Positions 1-6,167 of a DNA stretch of 8,119 nt are shown piece by piece; within the stretch, counting starts at the first letter, position 1; every line of letters begins with the position of its first letter. The position numbers were made by a program, and so were the translations under genes. The DNA lies in the NCBI GenBank assembly GCA_964512985.1, contig CAZELI010000051.1:1-8119 (forward strand), given 5' to 3'. This DNA comes from CAYPGT01 sp964512985 (GTDB lineage Bacteria; Cyanobacteriota; Vampirovibrionia; LMEP-6097). The notes beneath the pieces were generated by a model, which was not told where the DNA came from, did not search any database, and worked only from the letters and a program-made list of their open reading frames with translations.

Positions 1-109
1 CGATAGTACAAACTGCTTAACCATTTACTATTTTACTAACGATTAAATGACGGATAACGGGTACCGCTTCTCTTAATTAATGCAATCTACTATTACGAAT
101 CGAATATTG
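1..109. other. Intergenic stretch downstream of rmuC, no feature seen
   Basis: This is the edge of the window, behind the rmuC stop codon. I see no strong hairpin followed by a T-run and no convincing coding frame. A 14-codon open stretch ending at a TAA at 44-46 could be the tail of a plus-strand gene entering from outside, but it is too short to support. Confidence 0.5.
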
Positions 110-1384
110 TTAATTATTCACAATCTGCTCAATCAAAGCTTCAGTAGGAGCAACGGTAGTACCCGGCAAGTCTTCAAACTTCTTAAGCTTAGTTTCTATA
201 GTACGAGAACGGCGACCAGCATCTTCTATCACATCACTAGCCTGTTTCACGCGTTCATGGGCTTTAGCAAGCAAATCACCGAAAGCACCGAAGTGTTTCT
301 TCACATCTGCTAAGTAAGACCAAACTTCACTAGAGCGTTTCTGTATAGTAAGAGTACGGAAGCCCATTTGCAGAGCGTTCAGCAGAGCTGCTAGCGTAGT
401 TGGACCAACGACATTCACACGAAAATCTTTCTGTATCCTATCAACCAAACCAGGTCTACGAATCACTTCTGCATATAAACCTTCAGTCGGCAAGAACATC
501 AACGCAAAGTCAGTAGTGTAAGGAGGCTCGATATATTTATCACGAATAGACTTAGCTTCAAGTTTAATACGGTTCTCTAACTGTTTCATAGCCTGATCTG
601 CAAGCTCAGGACTAGCCTGCTCTTGCGCTTCCACTAGACGCTGATAATCTTCTTGCGGGAACTTAGAATCTATCGGTAACCACACAGGACCCTCTGTATC
701 ATTGCCTCCCGGAAGCTTGATTGCAAAGTCTACACGCTCCTGAGTCTTAGGTTTGGTTTGTACATTAGCCTCATACTGCTCGCTGGACAGTACTTGTTCA
801 AGCAGGCTCCCCAACTGTATTTCACCCCAAGTACCACGACTCTTCACATTAGTAAGAACTTTCTTTAAGTCACCCACTCCTATAGCGAGGTTTTGCATTT
901 CACCAAGTCCCTTATGAACTTGTTCTAGACGTTCGCTTACTTGCAGGAATGAAGCTGTGAGACGTTTCTCTAATGTAGACTGTAGTTTCTCATCGACAGT
1001 AACGCGCATCTCTTCAAGACGCTTAGCATTATCTTCCTGGAGAACTTTGAGATTAGTCTCTATAGTCTGGCGCATCTGTGTGAGATCATGACGACTAGCC
1101 TCACCAATATTGCGCAGATTAATAACAATCAACTCAGTAGTATTTTTCAGTGAAACCCCAAGCTCTTCACGATTCTTCGCGATCTCCTCTCGGAAGCTAC
1201 GTTCACCGCGTTCTTGACCAGAACTTATACCATCATGTCTCGTTAAAATAGCCGTAATATCTGAACTATGCTTCTTCTCTAGTTCTTCTATTCTTTTATT
1301 AAGACCTGCCATCCTACTCAAAACAAGGGCAGCAATTACGATTAATAAGACTATGGTTAATGAAGAAAGTATAGTGAGAAGCAT
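110..1384 (-). CDS. rmuC: RmuC family DNA recombination protein
   Basis: Numbering here is from the longest frame (start at 1414, 434 residues). A single hydrophobic segment (about 11-33) anchors the protein, followed by a charged, coiled-coil-like region (about 36-175). The RmuC domain follows, with the family signatures KSRGTWGEIQL (191-201), DSKFPQEDY (249-257), KYIEPPYTTDFALMFLPTEG (293-312) and the VVGPTTLAALLNALQMG block (335-351). RmuC proteins carry a nuclease-like fold and are known in E. coli to limit rearrangements at inverted repeats; the biochemical activity is not well defined. I prefer the second Met (1384), which starts just before the membrane segment. The upstream ATG at 1412-1414 lies inside the arm of a palindromic repeat, and a TGCTATTAT extended -10 lies between the two. 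Neither start has a Shine-Dalgarno. The family call is very safe; the start is not. Confidence 0.93.
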   Translation of the reverse strand: MLLTILSSLTIVLLIVIAALVLSRMAGLNKRIEELEKKHSSDITAILTRHDGISSGQERGERSFREEIAKNREELGVSLKNTTELIVINLRNIGEASRHDLTQMRQTIETNLKVLQEDNAKRLEEMRVTVDEKLQSTLEKRLTASFLQVSERLEQVHKGLGEMQNLAIGVGDLKKVLTNVKSRGTWGEIQLGSLLEQVLSSEQYEANVQTKPKTQERVDFAIKLPGGNDTEGPVWLPIDSKFPQEDYQRLVEAQEQASPELADQAMKQLENRIKLEAKSIRDKYIEPPYTTDFALMFLPTEGLYAEVIRRPGLVDRIQKDFRVNVVGPTTLAALLNALQMGFRTLTIQKRSSEVWSYLADVKKHFGAFGDLLAKAHERVKQASDVIEDAGRRSRTIETKLKKFEDLPGTTVAPTEALIEQIVNN

Positions 1385-1391
1385 ATTTACT

Positions 1392-1400
1392 ATAATAGCA
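1392..1400 (-). promoter_or_regulatory. Candidate extended -10 element of rmuC
   Basis: Read on the minus strand, the sequence is TGCTATTAT, matching an extended -10 (TGnTATAAT with one mismatch). It ends 7 nt before the ATG at 1384, so transcription would start at or next to the start codon. There is no recognisable -35 at the right distance, because that position falls in the palindrome. Confidence 0.4.
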
Positions 1401-1408
1401 CTCTCTCT

Positions 1409-1521
1409 CGTCATCCTGAGGAGCCTGCAAAGCAGGCGACGTAAGGATCCACTACTACGAATAGTCTATTAATAAGAGTGGATCCTGACGTCGTCGCCTA
1501 CGGCTCCTCCTCAGGATGACG
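1409..1521. repeat. 113-bp nested palindromic element (REP/MITE-like)
   Basis: The ends are perfect 15-bp inverted repeats (CGTCATCCTGAGGAG and its complement). A second matching pair, AGGATCCACT (1444-1453) and AGTGGATCCT (1477-1486), lies inside, around a central loop. The left arm also contains its own small hairpin, CCTGC-AAA-GCAGG. Both arms are 45 bp, but their middles do not pair. Its GC content is clearly higher than the flanks. No target-site duplication is evident. It could be a REP/BIME-type intergenic repeat or a small non-autonomous transposon. As RNA it would form a long stem between the putative lipoprotein gene and rmuC, and might act as a transcript end or stabiliser. Confidence 0.75.
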
Positions 1522-1536
1522 GAACCCTCTAAATCT

Positions 1537-2130
1537 CTAAACTTTCACTTTCTTAATATGATCAAAGCTATCAACTAACTCATCAAAATCATTGCGACTC
1601 TCAGCTACAGTGCTTTCTGGACCAAGTATCTTAAAGAACCAAGTACCTTTTTTCATTTCTACTACAGCTGCAAGTAAGGCATAATCTTTAATTTCCTTGA
1701 TCGTAGATTGTGGATCCATCGGATCGAGTTTCTCTAAGTAAGTACCTGTTAAATGATAAATCGTTAGAGCTAAATCTTTTCTGTTGTATTGTTTCTTCTG
1801 TAGCAATACACGAGTGTCATCATCTTTAAATTGACTCTTCCAACGCTGTAGATTAGCTTCTAAAGCACCACGCATACCATCGAAGAAATACACAGAAGCA
1901 ACAGTATTAGTTGGAGCATCAATTACATACTCGTCCAATCTCATCTCATTAGTGGGACTAATCTTCTCCCAAGTCTCAGGTGCTTGATAAACTAGATGGC
2001 CAGGAGCAAGCTTAGAAGTGTCATATTGTTTTAAAGGAGAATCATTACCAGTAGCAATTTCTTTATTAGTAGTACAAGAACTCATTACCAAAGAAAAAAT
2101 CAAAACTAAAGCTATATATCCAAAATGCAT
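1537..2130 (-). CDS. Putative lipoprotein, function unknown
   Basis: The 197-residue product begins with a short hydrophobic signal (FGYIALVLIFSLVMSSC) and a lipobox-like ending with Cys19. Met at -3 and Ser at -1 make this an imperfect but acceptable lipobox. The predicted mature protein is a soluble domain tethered to a membrane. Visible features are an early GHLVYQAPETWEK segment, YFFDGMRGALEANLQRWKSQF (about 102-122) and a final segment ending DELVDSFDHI. The ANLQRWKSQF stretch resembles a motif I have seen in conserved hypothetical secreted proteins, but I cannot attach a function. It sits upstream of rmuC on the same strand, separated by the palindromic element, so co-transcription is possible but unproven. 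The gene has its own upstream -10-like hexamer and no Shine-Dalgarno. Confidence 0.75.
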   Translation of the reverse strand: MHFGYIALVLIFSLVMSSCTTNKEIATGNDSPLKQYDTSKLAPGHLVYQAPETWEKISPTNEMRLDEYVIDAPTNTVASVYFFDGMRGALEANLQRWKSQFKDDDTRVLLQKKQYNRKDLALTIYHLTGTYLEKLDPMDPQSTIKEIKDYALLAAVVEMKKGTWFFKILGPESTVAESRNDFDELVDSFDHIKKVKV

Positions 2131-2139
2131 GCTTAATGT

Positions 2140-2173
2140 ATTGTAGCAGCGCTAATGATCAGGTTTCTGATCA
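2140..2173 (-). promoter_or_regulatory. Promoter and operator-like inverted repeat of the lipoprotein gene
   Basis: On the minus strand TACAAT (2145-2140) lies 9 nt before the ATG, giving a leader of only a few nucleotides. A perfect 7-bp inverted repeat, TGATCAG-GTTT-CTGATCA (2156-2173), sits about 10 bp further upstream, over the -35 position, where no good -35 hexamer exists. The placement suits an activator or repressor site, but it could be chance. Confidence 0.4.
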
Positions 2174-2242
2174 AAATCAACATTATTTACATATATTTAA
2201 TCAACAATTAAACTTCCTTCCAAATATTAAAATTTACTTAGG

Positions 2243-2269
2243 GCGACACGTGCGTTTCCGCACGGTCGC
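2243..2269. repeat. GC-rich hairpin in the kimA upstream region
   Basis: GCGAC-A-CGTGCG pairs with CGCACG-GTCGC across a TTTC loop: 11 base pairs with one bulged A. It is strikingly GC-rich within AT-rich DNA. On the plus strand it is followed by TACCTTTTTC, a weak T-run, so it could act as a terminator or attenuator if transcription came from further left. No plus-strand gene lies immediately upstream. Confidence 0.6.
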
Positions 2270-2280
2270 TACCTTTTTCA

Positions 2281-2318
2281 TAGACCTCTAATCGAAACTA
2301 CGTTTCGAAAGAGGTCTA
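2281..2318. repeat. Long near-perfect hairpin upstream of kimA
   Basis: TAGACCTCT (2281-2289) pairs with AGAGGTCTA (2310-2318), and TCGAAAC (2292-2298) with GTTTCGA (2302-2308), leaving a small internal loop and a TAC triloop. This gives a 16-bp stem with no T-run after it. It lies just upstream of the likely kimA promoter and 11 bp from the preceding hairpin. It may be an intergenic repeat, an operator or a structured leader; the sequence does not decide. Confidence 0.65.
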
Positions 2319-2321
2319 GTG

Positions 2322-2351
2322 TTGGCTTGATTAAAAGAATTCTAGTATTAT
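2322..2351 (+). promoter_or_regulatory. Candidate kimA promoter
   Basis: TTGGCT (2322-2327) and TATTAT (2346-2351) are separated by 18 bp. The -10 ends 10 nt before the GTG start of kimA, so the transcript would have a leader of about 4 nt or fewer. No Shine-Dalgarno is present upstream of the GTG, which is consistent with a near-leaderless message. Confidence 0.45.
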
Positions 2352-2361
2352 AGTTAAGCTC

Positions 2362-4224
2362 GTGCCTCTTCTAGAATTAGTTCGGAATATTATTATCGGT
2401 AAGCCATTGCCTAGCAAACTTGCTGGTGACGAGAAATTAGGAGTTGTACTTGGACTGGCTGTATTTGCAGTAGATGCTCTCTCTTCCACAGCTTATGCGA
2501 CGGATGAAATTTTCTTGGCGCTTGCCGTGGGCGCCTACGCCAGTTACACCAACCTACTTTCTTTCCCTATTGCAATCGCGATTGCAAGCTTGATAGGTGT
2601 AGTAGTTATTTCTTATATTCAAATTATTAAGGTCTATCAGAATGAAGGTGGTGCCTATATAGTTGCCAAAGAAAACCTTGGACGTTCCATGAGCCTCATA
2701 GCAGGTGCTGCTTTATTAATAGACTATTTATTAACGGTAGTAGTGAGTATTAGTGCTGGAGTAGCAGCCCTGACTTCTACTGGTTTAATTAAGCATCATT
2801 ATACAGTAATCTTTTGCGTAATTTTTACCATTATCATCACTCTAGTAAATCTACGTGGCTTACGTGAATCTGGCTTGGTATTTGCGTTTCCTGCTTATTT
2901 ATTTATAGTCAGTATGTTTATTTTGTTTGCTTATGGCTTTGGCGAATTCTTCACTACAACAAATATTAGTGATCTTGTCTCCGCCAAAAATGAAGCATTC
3001 TTTTCGAATCCCGAATTCTCTTTAGCTAATTTAGGATTCGTTGCAATTATGCTCAGAGCCTTCTCACATGGCTGTGCTGGTCTTACGGGTATTGAAGCGG
3101 TAGCTAATGGTGTCAATGCTTTTAAAGGAAATGCTGTCAAGAAAGCTACCACGGTGATGATGATCATGGGGATCTTACTTGCTACTATTTTCCTTGGTAT
3201 TACTCTACTTGCAAGTATTTATAATGTCACCCCTAATCCACATGAAACTATCATGTCCCAAGTAGCTACCAGGGTCTTTGGCGATGGAACTTTCTTATAT
3301 TATTTAATTCAATTTACTACCATGATACTGCTGATACTTGCTGCCAATACGGCTTTTGCGGGGTTTCCACGTATGGCAAACCTACTTGCTATCGATGGAT
3401 ATTTACCGCGTCAACTGATGAACATTGGAGACCGCTTAGTATTCAATAACGGAATAATATTTCTTGGCGTAATGTCAATCTTCTTGCTTTGGATTTATAA
3501 AGGTGATACTCACTTATTAATTCCACTGTATGCCGTAGGAGTATTTATATGCTTCACTATATCTCAATTCGGGATGGTGGTTCATCACCTTAACAGCAAG
3601 TCTAAAACAGCTTGGCGAGGAGTTTTGATTAATGGCTTTGGAGGGACTGTAACTTTAATCGTCACTCTAGTAATCGCTGTACAAAAATTCTATTCTGGAG
3701 CTTGGATAGTTTTATTCTTAATTCCTCTCTTAGTATTATTATTCTCTAAGATCAATGCCCACTATAAGTCAATCGTCAAGCAGCTTCAACTCACTGATGA
3801 TTTTCATATCACTATTCCTAGTAAGCATAAAGTCTTAGTGCTTGTCTCTAACCTTGGTAAAGTAACGCTCTCATCATTAGCTTACGCTAAGAGTATGTCA
3901 GGAGATGCTGAGGCTATTCACGTAGAACTTAATCCCCAAGCTACTGCTAAGCTGCAAGCAGAATGGAGTAAACACGAAGACAAAGTACCCCTTAAAATTC
4001 TACCTTCGCCTTATCGCTCTATCACTGGTCCTTTATTAAAATACATAGATGAACTGAATGAGATGCCTGAACCTCACTGGATTACCATCATCGTCCCTGA
4101 GTTTGTCACTAAGAAGCTTTGGCATAATTTCCTGCACAACCAAACCGCAATACTTCTTAAAGCCCTACTTAGATTCCGCAAGAACACCATAGTGAGTACT
4201 TGTAGGTTTCATTTAGAGGACTAG
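2362..4224 (+). CDS. kimA: KimA-type potassium/proton symporter (APC superfamily permease)
   Basis: The 620-residue protein closely follows the pattern of B. subtilis KimA (formerly YdaO, 607 residues). It has a short N-terminus with IGKPL (12-16), VDALSSTAYATDE (37-49), NEGGAYIVAKENLG (94-107), DYLLTVVVSISAG (121-133), NLRGLRESG (163-171) and AFSHGCAGLTGIEAVANGV (233-251). About twelve hydrophobic segments are followed by a soluble C-terminal region (about 475-620), the part that in KimA is cytoplasmic and responds to c-di-AMP. Residues reported to matter for K+ binding in KimA (D36, Y43, D117, T121, T230, from memory) have counterparts here at D38, Y45, D121, T125 and T242. The likely role is high-affinity K+ uptake at the inner membrane. 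The start is GTG, supported by family N-terminal length. Its last codons are duplicated behind fic. An amino-acid permease role is a less likely alternative. Confidence 0.85.
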   Translation: MPLLELVRNIIIGKPLPSKLAGDEKLGVVLGLAVFAVDALSSTAYATDEIFLALAVGAYASYTNLLSFPIAIAIASLIGVVVISYIQIIKVYQNEGGAYIVAKENLGRSMSLIAGAALLIDYLLTVVVSISAGVAALTSTGLIKHHYTVIFCVIFTIIITLVNLRGLRESGLVFAFPAYLFIVSMFILFAYGFGEFFTTTNISDLVSAKNEAFFSNPEFSLANLGFVAIMLRAFSHGCAGLTGIEAVANGVNAFKGNAVKKATTVMMIMGILLATIFLGITLLASIYNVTPNPHETIMSQVATRVFGDGTFLYYLIQFTTMILLILAANTAFAGFPRMANLLAIDGYLPRQLMNIGDRLVFNNGIIFLGVMSIFLLWIYKGDTHLLIPLYAVGVFICFTISQFGMVVHHLNSKSKTAWRGVLINGFGGTVTLIVTLVIAVQKFYSGAWIVLFLIPLLVLLFSKINAHYKSIVKQLQLTDDFHITIPSKHKVLVLVSNLGKVTLSSLAYAKSMSGDAEAIHVELNPQATAKLQAEWSKHEDKVPLKILPSPYRSITGPLLKYIDELNEMPEPHWITIIVPEFVTKKLWHNFLHNQTAILLKALLRFRKNTIVSTCRFHLED

Positions 4225-4242
4225 TGTTTATTAAAGCAATTT
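4191..4242 (+). repeat. Left copy of direct repeat (3' end of kimA)
   Basis: The stretch 4191-4220 is identical over 30 bp to 5519-5548. After one C/T difference the TAG stop matches too, and a further 16-bp block (TTTATTAAAGCAATTT against TTTATTAAAACTATTT) follows with two differences and a 2-bp length change between. This copy is the functional end of kimA. The pair encloses the fic gene and its operators, with a period of 1328 bp. Confidence 0.9.
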
Positions 4243-4251
4243 AATGTAAAT

Positions 4252-4360
4252 TTTGAATAAGGTTGAGGCTTATTCAAATAGAATTGGTATACTTTGAATA
4301 AGGCACGCTCTTATTCAAATAAAATTGATTTATTTTGAATAAGGTTAAGGCTTATTCAAA
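4252..4360. promoter_or_regulatory. Three phased palindromic operator-like sites before fic
   Basis: Three 27-bp sites (4252-4278, 4293-4319, 4334-4360) each read TTTGAATAAG, 7 bp, CTTATTCAAA with perfect 10-bp arms. The centre bases vary (GTTGAGG, GCACGCT, GTTAAGG) while the arms are invariant, as expected of protein-binding sites. Starts are exactly 41 bp apart, close to four helical turns, so all three face the same side of the DNA. The 14-bp gaps are also similar to each other. A TATACT hexamer (4288-4293) touches the middle site, with TTGAGG 19 bp upstream as a weak -35. The last site ends 11 bp before the fic ATG. I infer autoregulation by the winged helix of Fic. Confidence 0.8.
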
Positions 4361-4371
4361 GTAGATTAATT

Positions 4372-5523
4372 ATGGATACAGAATGTAATTATCAAGCAGG
4401 AGTCTATAGAGAGCAAGGTGGCTATAAAAGCTTTTATCCAAGCTTACTGAATAATCAGTATTTTGATTGGAAGGATCCTCGCATTTCTACATTACTTGAA
4501 GAAGCATTGGTACACCTTGGTGAACTCAATGCATTTGCGCAATTAGTCCCAGATATAGATTTCTTTCTTCAAATGCACATAGCTAAAGAGGCTACAAGCT
4601 CTTCCAAAATTGAAGGAACTAAAACAGAAATAGACGAAATTTTTATCAATGAGGAAGATATCTCTATTGAACGCAGAGATGATAGAGCAGAAGTTATAAA
4701 TTATATTAATGCCCTTAATTGGTCAGTAGAAGAATTGAAAAATATTCCTCTCTCCATGCGGCTCCTCAAAGGTTCTCATCAAATCATACTATCAGGAGTT
4801 AGAGGTAAGCATAAACTCCCGGGCGAAATTCGTAGATCTCAGAATTGGATAGGAGGCGCGACTCTCAAAAATGCATACTTTGTACCACCACATCCAGGCG
4901 ATGTCCCAGACTTACTTTCAGACTTAGAAAAATTCTGGCATAATGATGACCTCAATATTCCACATTTAATTAAAGCAGCAATATCACATTATCAATTTGA
5001 AACTATTCATCCCTTCTTAGATGGTAATGGACGAACTGGAAGATTATTGATTATTCTTCATTTGATTAATTTTGGATTATTGACCAAACCAGCACTTTAT
5101 TTATCTACATATTTTGACAACTATAGATCAGACTACTATGATGCATTAACCTATGTTAGAACTCAAAACAATATGGATTATTGGTTAAGGTTCTTTTTAG
5201 AAGGAGTAATCATTACAGCAAAAGATTCTAAGCTTGTTCTGAAAAAAATTATAGAGCTTAGACATGATTATGAAGACCGCATCGCCAACGGAATAGGAAA
5301 AATTCGTCAAAAATCTGGTCGAGAATTACTGCTTAAATTATTCTCTAAGCCAGCTGTAAATATCAATGAGATAGCACAAATGCTGAATGTAACTTTTCAG
5401 ACAGCAAGTAATATTACTCAAGATTACCTCAAACTTAATATATTTAAAGAAAAAACAGGTGGAGAACGTAATCAGATTTTTGAACTATGGGAGTATCTGG
5501 ACTTATTCAGAGATAAGAAGTGA
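4372..5523 (+). CDS. Fic family protein, class II, with C-terminal winged helix
   Basis: The 383-residue protein has a Fic N-terminal domain (about 25-120), a Fic core (about 125-275) and a helix-turn-helix region (about 315-375, with EIAQMLNVTFQTASNITQDYL). The catalytic motif HPFLDGNGRTGR (213-224) is intact, including His213 and both Arg residues. The N-terminal inhibitory motif [S/T]xxxE[G/N] is present as SSKIEG (Ser77, Glu81, Gly82), which places it in class II, where the inhibitory helix is in the same chain. Enzymes of this type usually transfer AMP from ATP to a hydroxyl side chain of a target protein and are autoinhibited; the target cannot be read from sequence. Three palindromes precede the gene. 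Its TGA stop lies within the duplicated kimA tail, so the end of the gene may have been set by the insertion. No Shine-Dalgarno is visible. Confidence 0.93.
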   Translation: MDTECNYQAGVYREQGGYKSFYPSLLNNQYFDWKDPRISTLLEEALVHLGELNAFAQLVPDIDFFLQMHIAKEATSSSKIEGTKTEIDEIFINEEDISIERRDDRAEVINYINALNWSVEELKNIPLSMRLLKGSHQIILSGVRGKHKLPGEIRRSQNWIGGATLKNAYFVPPHPGDVPDLLSDLEKFWHNDDLNIPHLIKAAISHYQFETIHPFLDGNGRTGRLLIILHLINFGLLTKPALYLSTYFDNYRSDYYDALTYVRTQNNMDYWLRFFLEGVIITAKDSKLVLKKIIELRHDYEDRIANGIGKIRQKSGRELLLKLFSKPAVNINEIAQMLNVTFQTASNITQDYLKLNIFKEKTGGERNQIFELWEYLDLFRDKK

Positions 5524-5572
5524 GTACTTGTAGGTTTCATTTAGAGGATTAGGCTATTTATTAAAACTATTT
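5519..5572 (+). repeat. Right copy of direct repeat (remnant kimA tail)
   Basis: In the kimA frame this copy still encodes VSTCRFHLED followed by TAG (5520-5552). Its only coding difference from the left copy is a synonymous GAC to GAT change. It has no kimA sequence upstream; instead it runs on from the last codons of fic and supplies the fic TGA stop (5521-5523). Its right end overlaps the 3' end of the minus-strand gene at 5567. It is best read as the original kimA end displaced by an insertion, or as a duplicated junction. Confidence 0.88.
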
Positions 5573-6109
5573 CTCCAAGACTCGACTTATATATCTAGGA
5601 GAATAACGCAATGTTGGGCGAGTATCTTTATCAGTTATCCCTGAATAATCAAGTACATTTAAGCCCAGATCACTTGCATGAGAAACTGCAGCCTTATAAG
5701 CATCTTTGGATTCTGGTTCTATTCTTTCTTGTTCAAGAAGCTTTAATTCTTCTGCTGATAATTCTGCAATCATTTTAGAAAAATCTTCTTCTGATAATGA
5801 TTTATTGTATTTTATCAAGTGGCTTAGAGAAAGTGTTTCATTGTCTCTATCAATGGTCGCAGGAAGAACGCTGCTGCTTACTTCCGTGTGAGGTTTTTCC
5901 TTAGATTTCTTAGATATGTTATTTGCGTTGATAATTCCAGATACTTGTTCTTTTGTTAGCCCACCTAATGTTACTGTATCGATAGGAGATCGCAAGTACC
6001 GTAGCTTTTTCATTGGCATTAGATGACGTCTCGAAGATGCTACTAAAGCTCTTGGAGCTACTACTTGAAGAGTTTGTGATTGCACACTGAGATCATTAAT
6101 ATTAAACAT
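5567..6109 (-). CDS. Hypothetical protein, 180 residues
   Basis: I do not recognise this protein. It has no signal peptide and no membrane segment. The N-terminal third is basic (ASSRRHLMPMKKLRYLRS, 25-42). A Ser/Lys-rich linker follows, then an acidic, probably helical region (SLSEEDFSKMIAELSAEELKLLEQER, about 103-128) and a C-terminus with DYSGITDKDTRPTLRYSPRYISRVLEK. It contains no cysteine. The composition is that of a soluble protein, perhaps with an interaction or effector role, but nothing identifies one. It is convergent with fic, with only 43 bp between stops. It lies 58 bp downstream of the XRE-type gene on the same strand, so the two may be co-transcribed, although a consensus TTGACA lies in the gap. 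No Shine-Dalgarno is visible. Confidence 0.65.
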   Translation of the reverse strand: MFNINDLSVQSQTLQVVAPRALVASSRRHLMPMKKLRYLRSPIDTVTLGGLTKEQVSGIINANNISKKSKEKPHTEVSSSVLPATIDRDNETLSLSHLIKYNKSLSEEDFSKMIAELSAEELKLLEQERIEPESKDAYKAAVSHASDLGLNVLDYSGITDKDTRPTLRYSPRYISRVLEK

Positions 6110-6144
6110 AATAAAAGATAAGCTTACATCCTTGGCATATTATC

Positions 6145-6150
6145 TGTCAA
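6145..6150 (-). promoter_or_regulatory. Candidate -35 element before the hypothetical gene
   Basis: A perfect TTGACA on the minus strand lies in the 58-bp gap upstream of the 180-residue gene. The best following -10 candidates are imperfect: TAAGCT after 19 bp, or TATCTT after about 25 bp. It could give the gene its own promoter, but this is weak evidence. Confidence 0.3.
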
Positions 6151-6167
6151 GCTTTCCTTGCAAATAT

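Larger units (their letters stand above)
4191..5572. mobile_element. Putative fic cassette inserted at the kimA 3' end
   Basis: A single gene plus its operator array is bounded by direct repeats made from the end of the neighbouring gene. Integrative elements that target gene 3' ends and restore the coding sequence leave this footprint. No integrase, transposase or terminal inverted repeat is inside, so it would be non-autonomous, a deleted remnant, or the product of homology-driven recombination. The arrangement is seen directly; the mobility is inferred. Confidence 0.45.

Noticed and set aside
2..46. Possible tail of a plus-strand gene entering from the left edge
   Set aside because: Only 14 codons before a stop, with no recognisable motif; other frames stop equally early, so there is no support.
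80..313. Plus-strand open frame of 77 codons antisense to rmuC
   Set aside because: It lies opposite conserved RmuC coding sequence, has no ribosome site, and its translation looks like low-complexity antisense residue.
1409..1521. Insertion sequence or transposon with target-site duplication
   Set aside because: It has terminal inverted repeats but no transposase and no clear flanking duplication, so I list it only as a palindromic repeat.
2131..2361. ydaO-type c-di-AMP riboswitch upstream of kimA
   Set aside because: I could not find its conserved blocks. The region has two simple hairpins instead, and the best promoter lies downstream of them.
2931..3167. Minus-strand open frame of 78 codons inside kimA
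   Set aside because: It is fully antisense to conserved KimA sequence with no promoter or ribosome site; it is a shadow of the real gene.
4252..4360. CRISPR-like array of three regularly spaced repeats
   Set aside because: The repeat arms are palindromic, the gaps are only 14 bp and resemble each other, and no cas genes are present. The position just before fic fits operators.
5706..5891. Plus-strand open frame of 61 codons opposite the 180-residue gene
   Set aside because: It is Ser/Leu-rich antisense translation; the minus-strand frame is longer and better composed.
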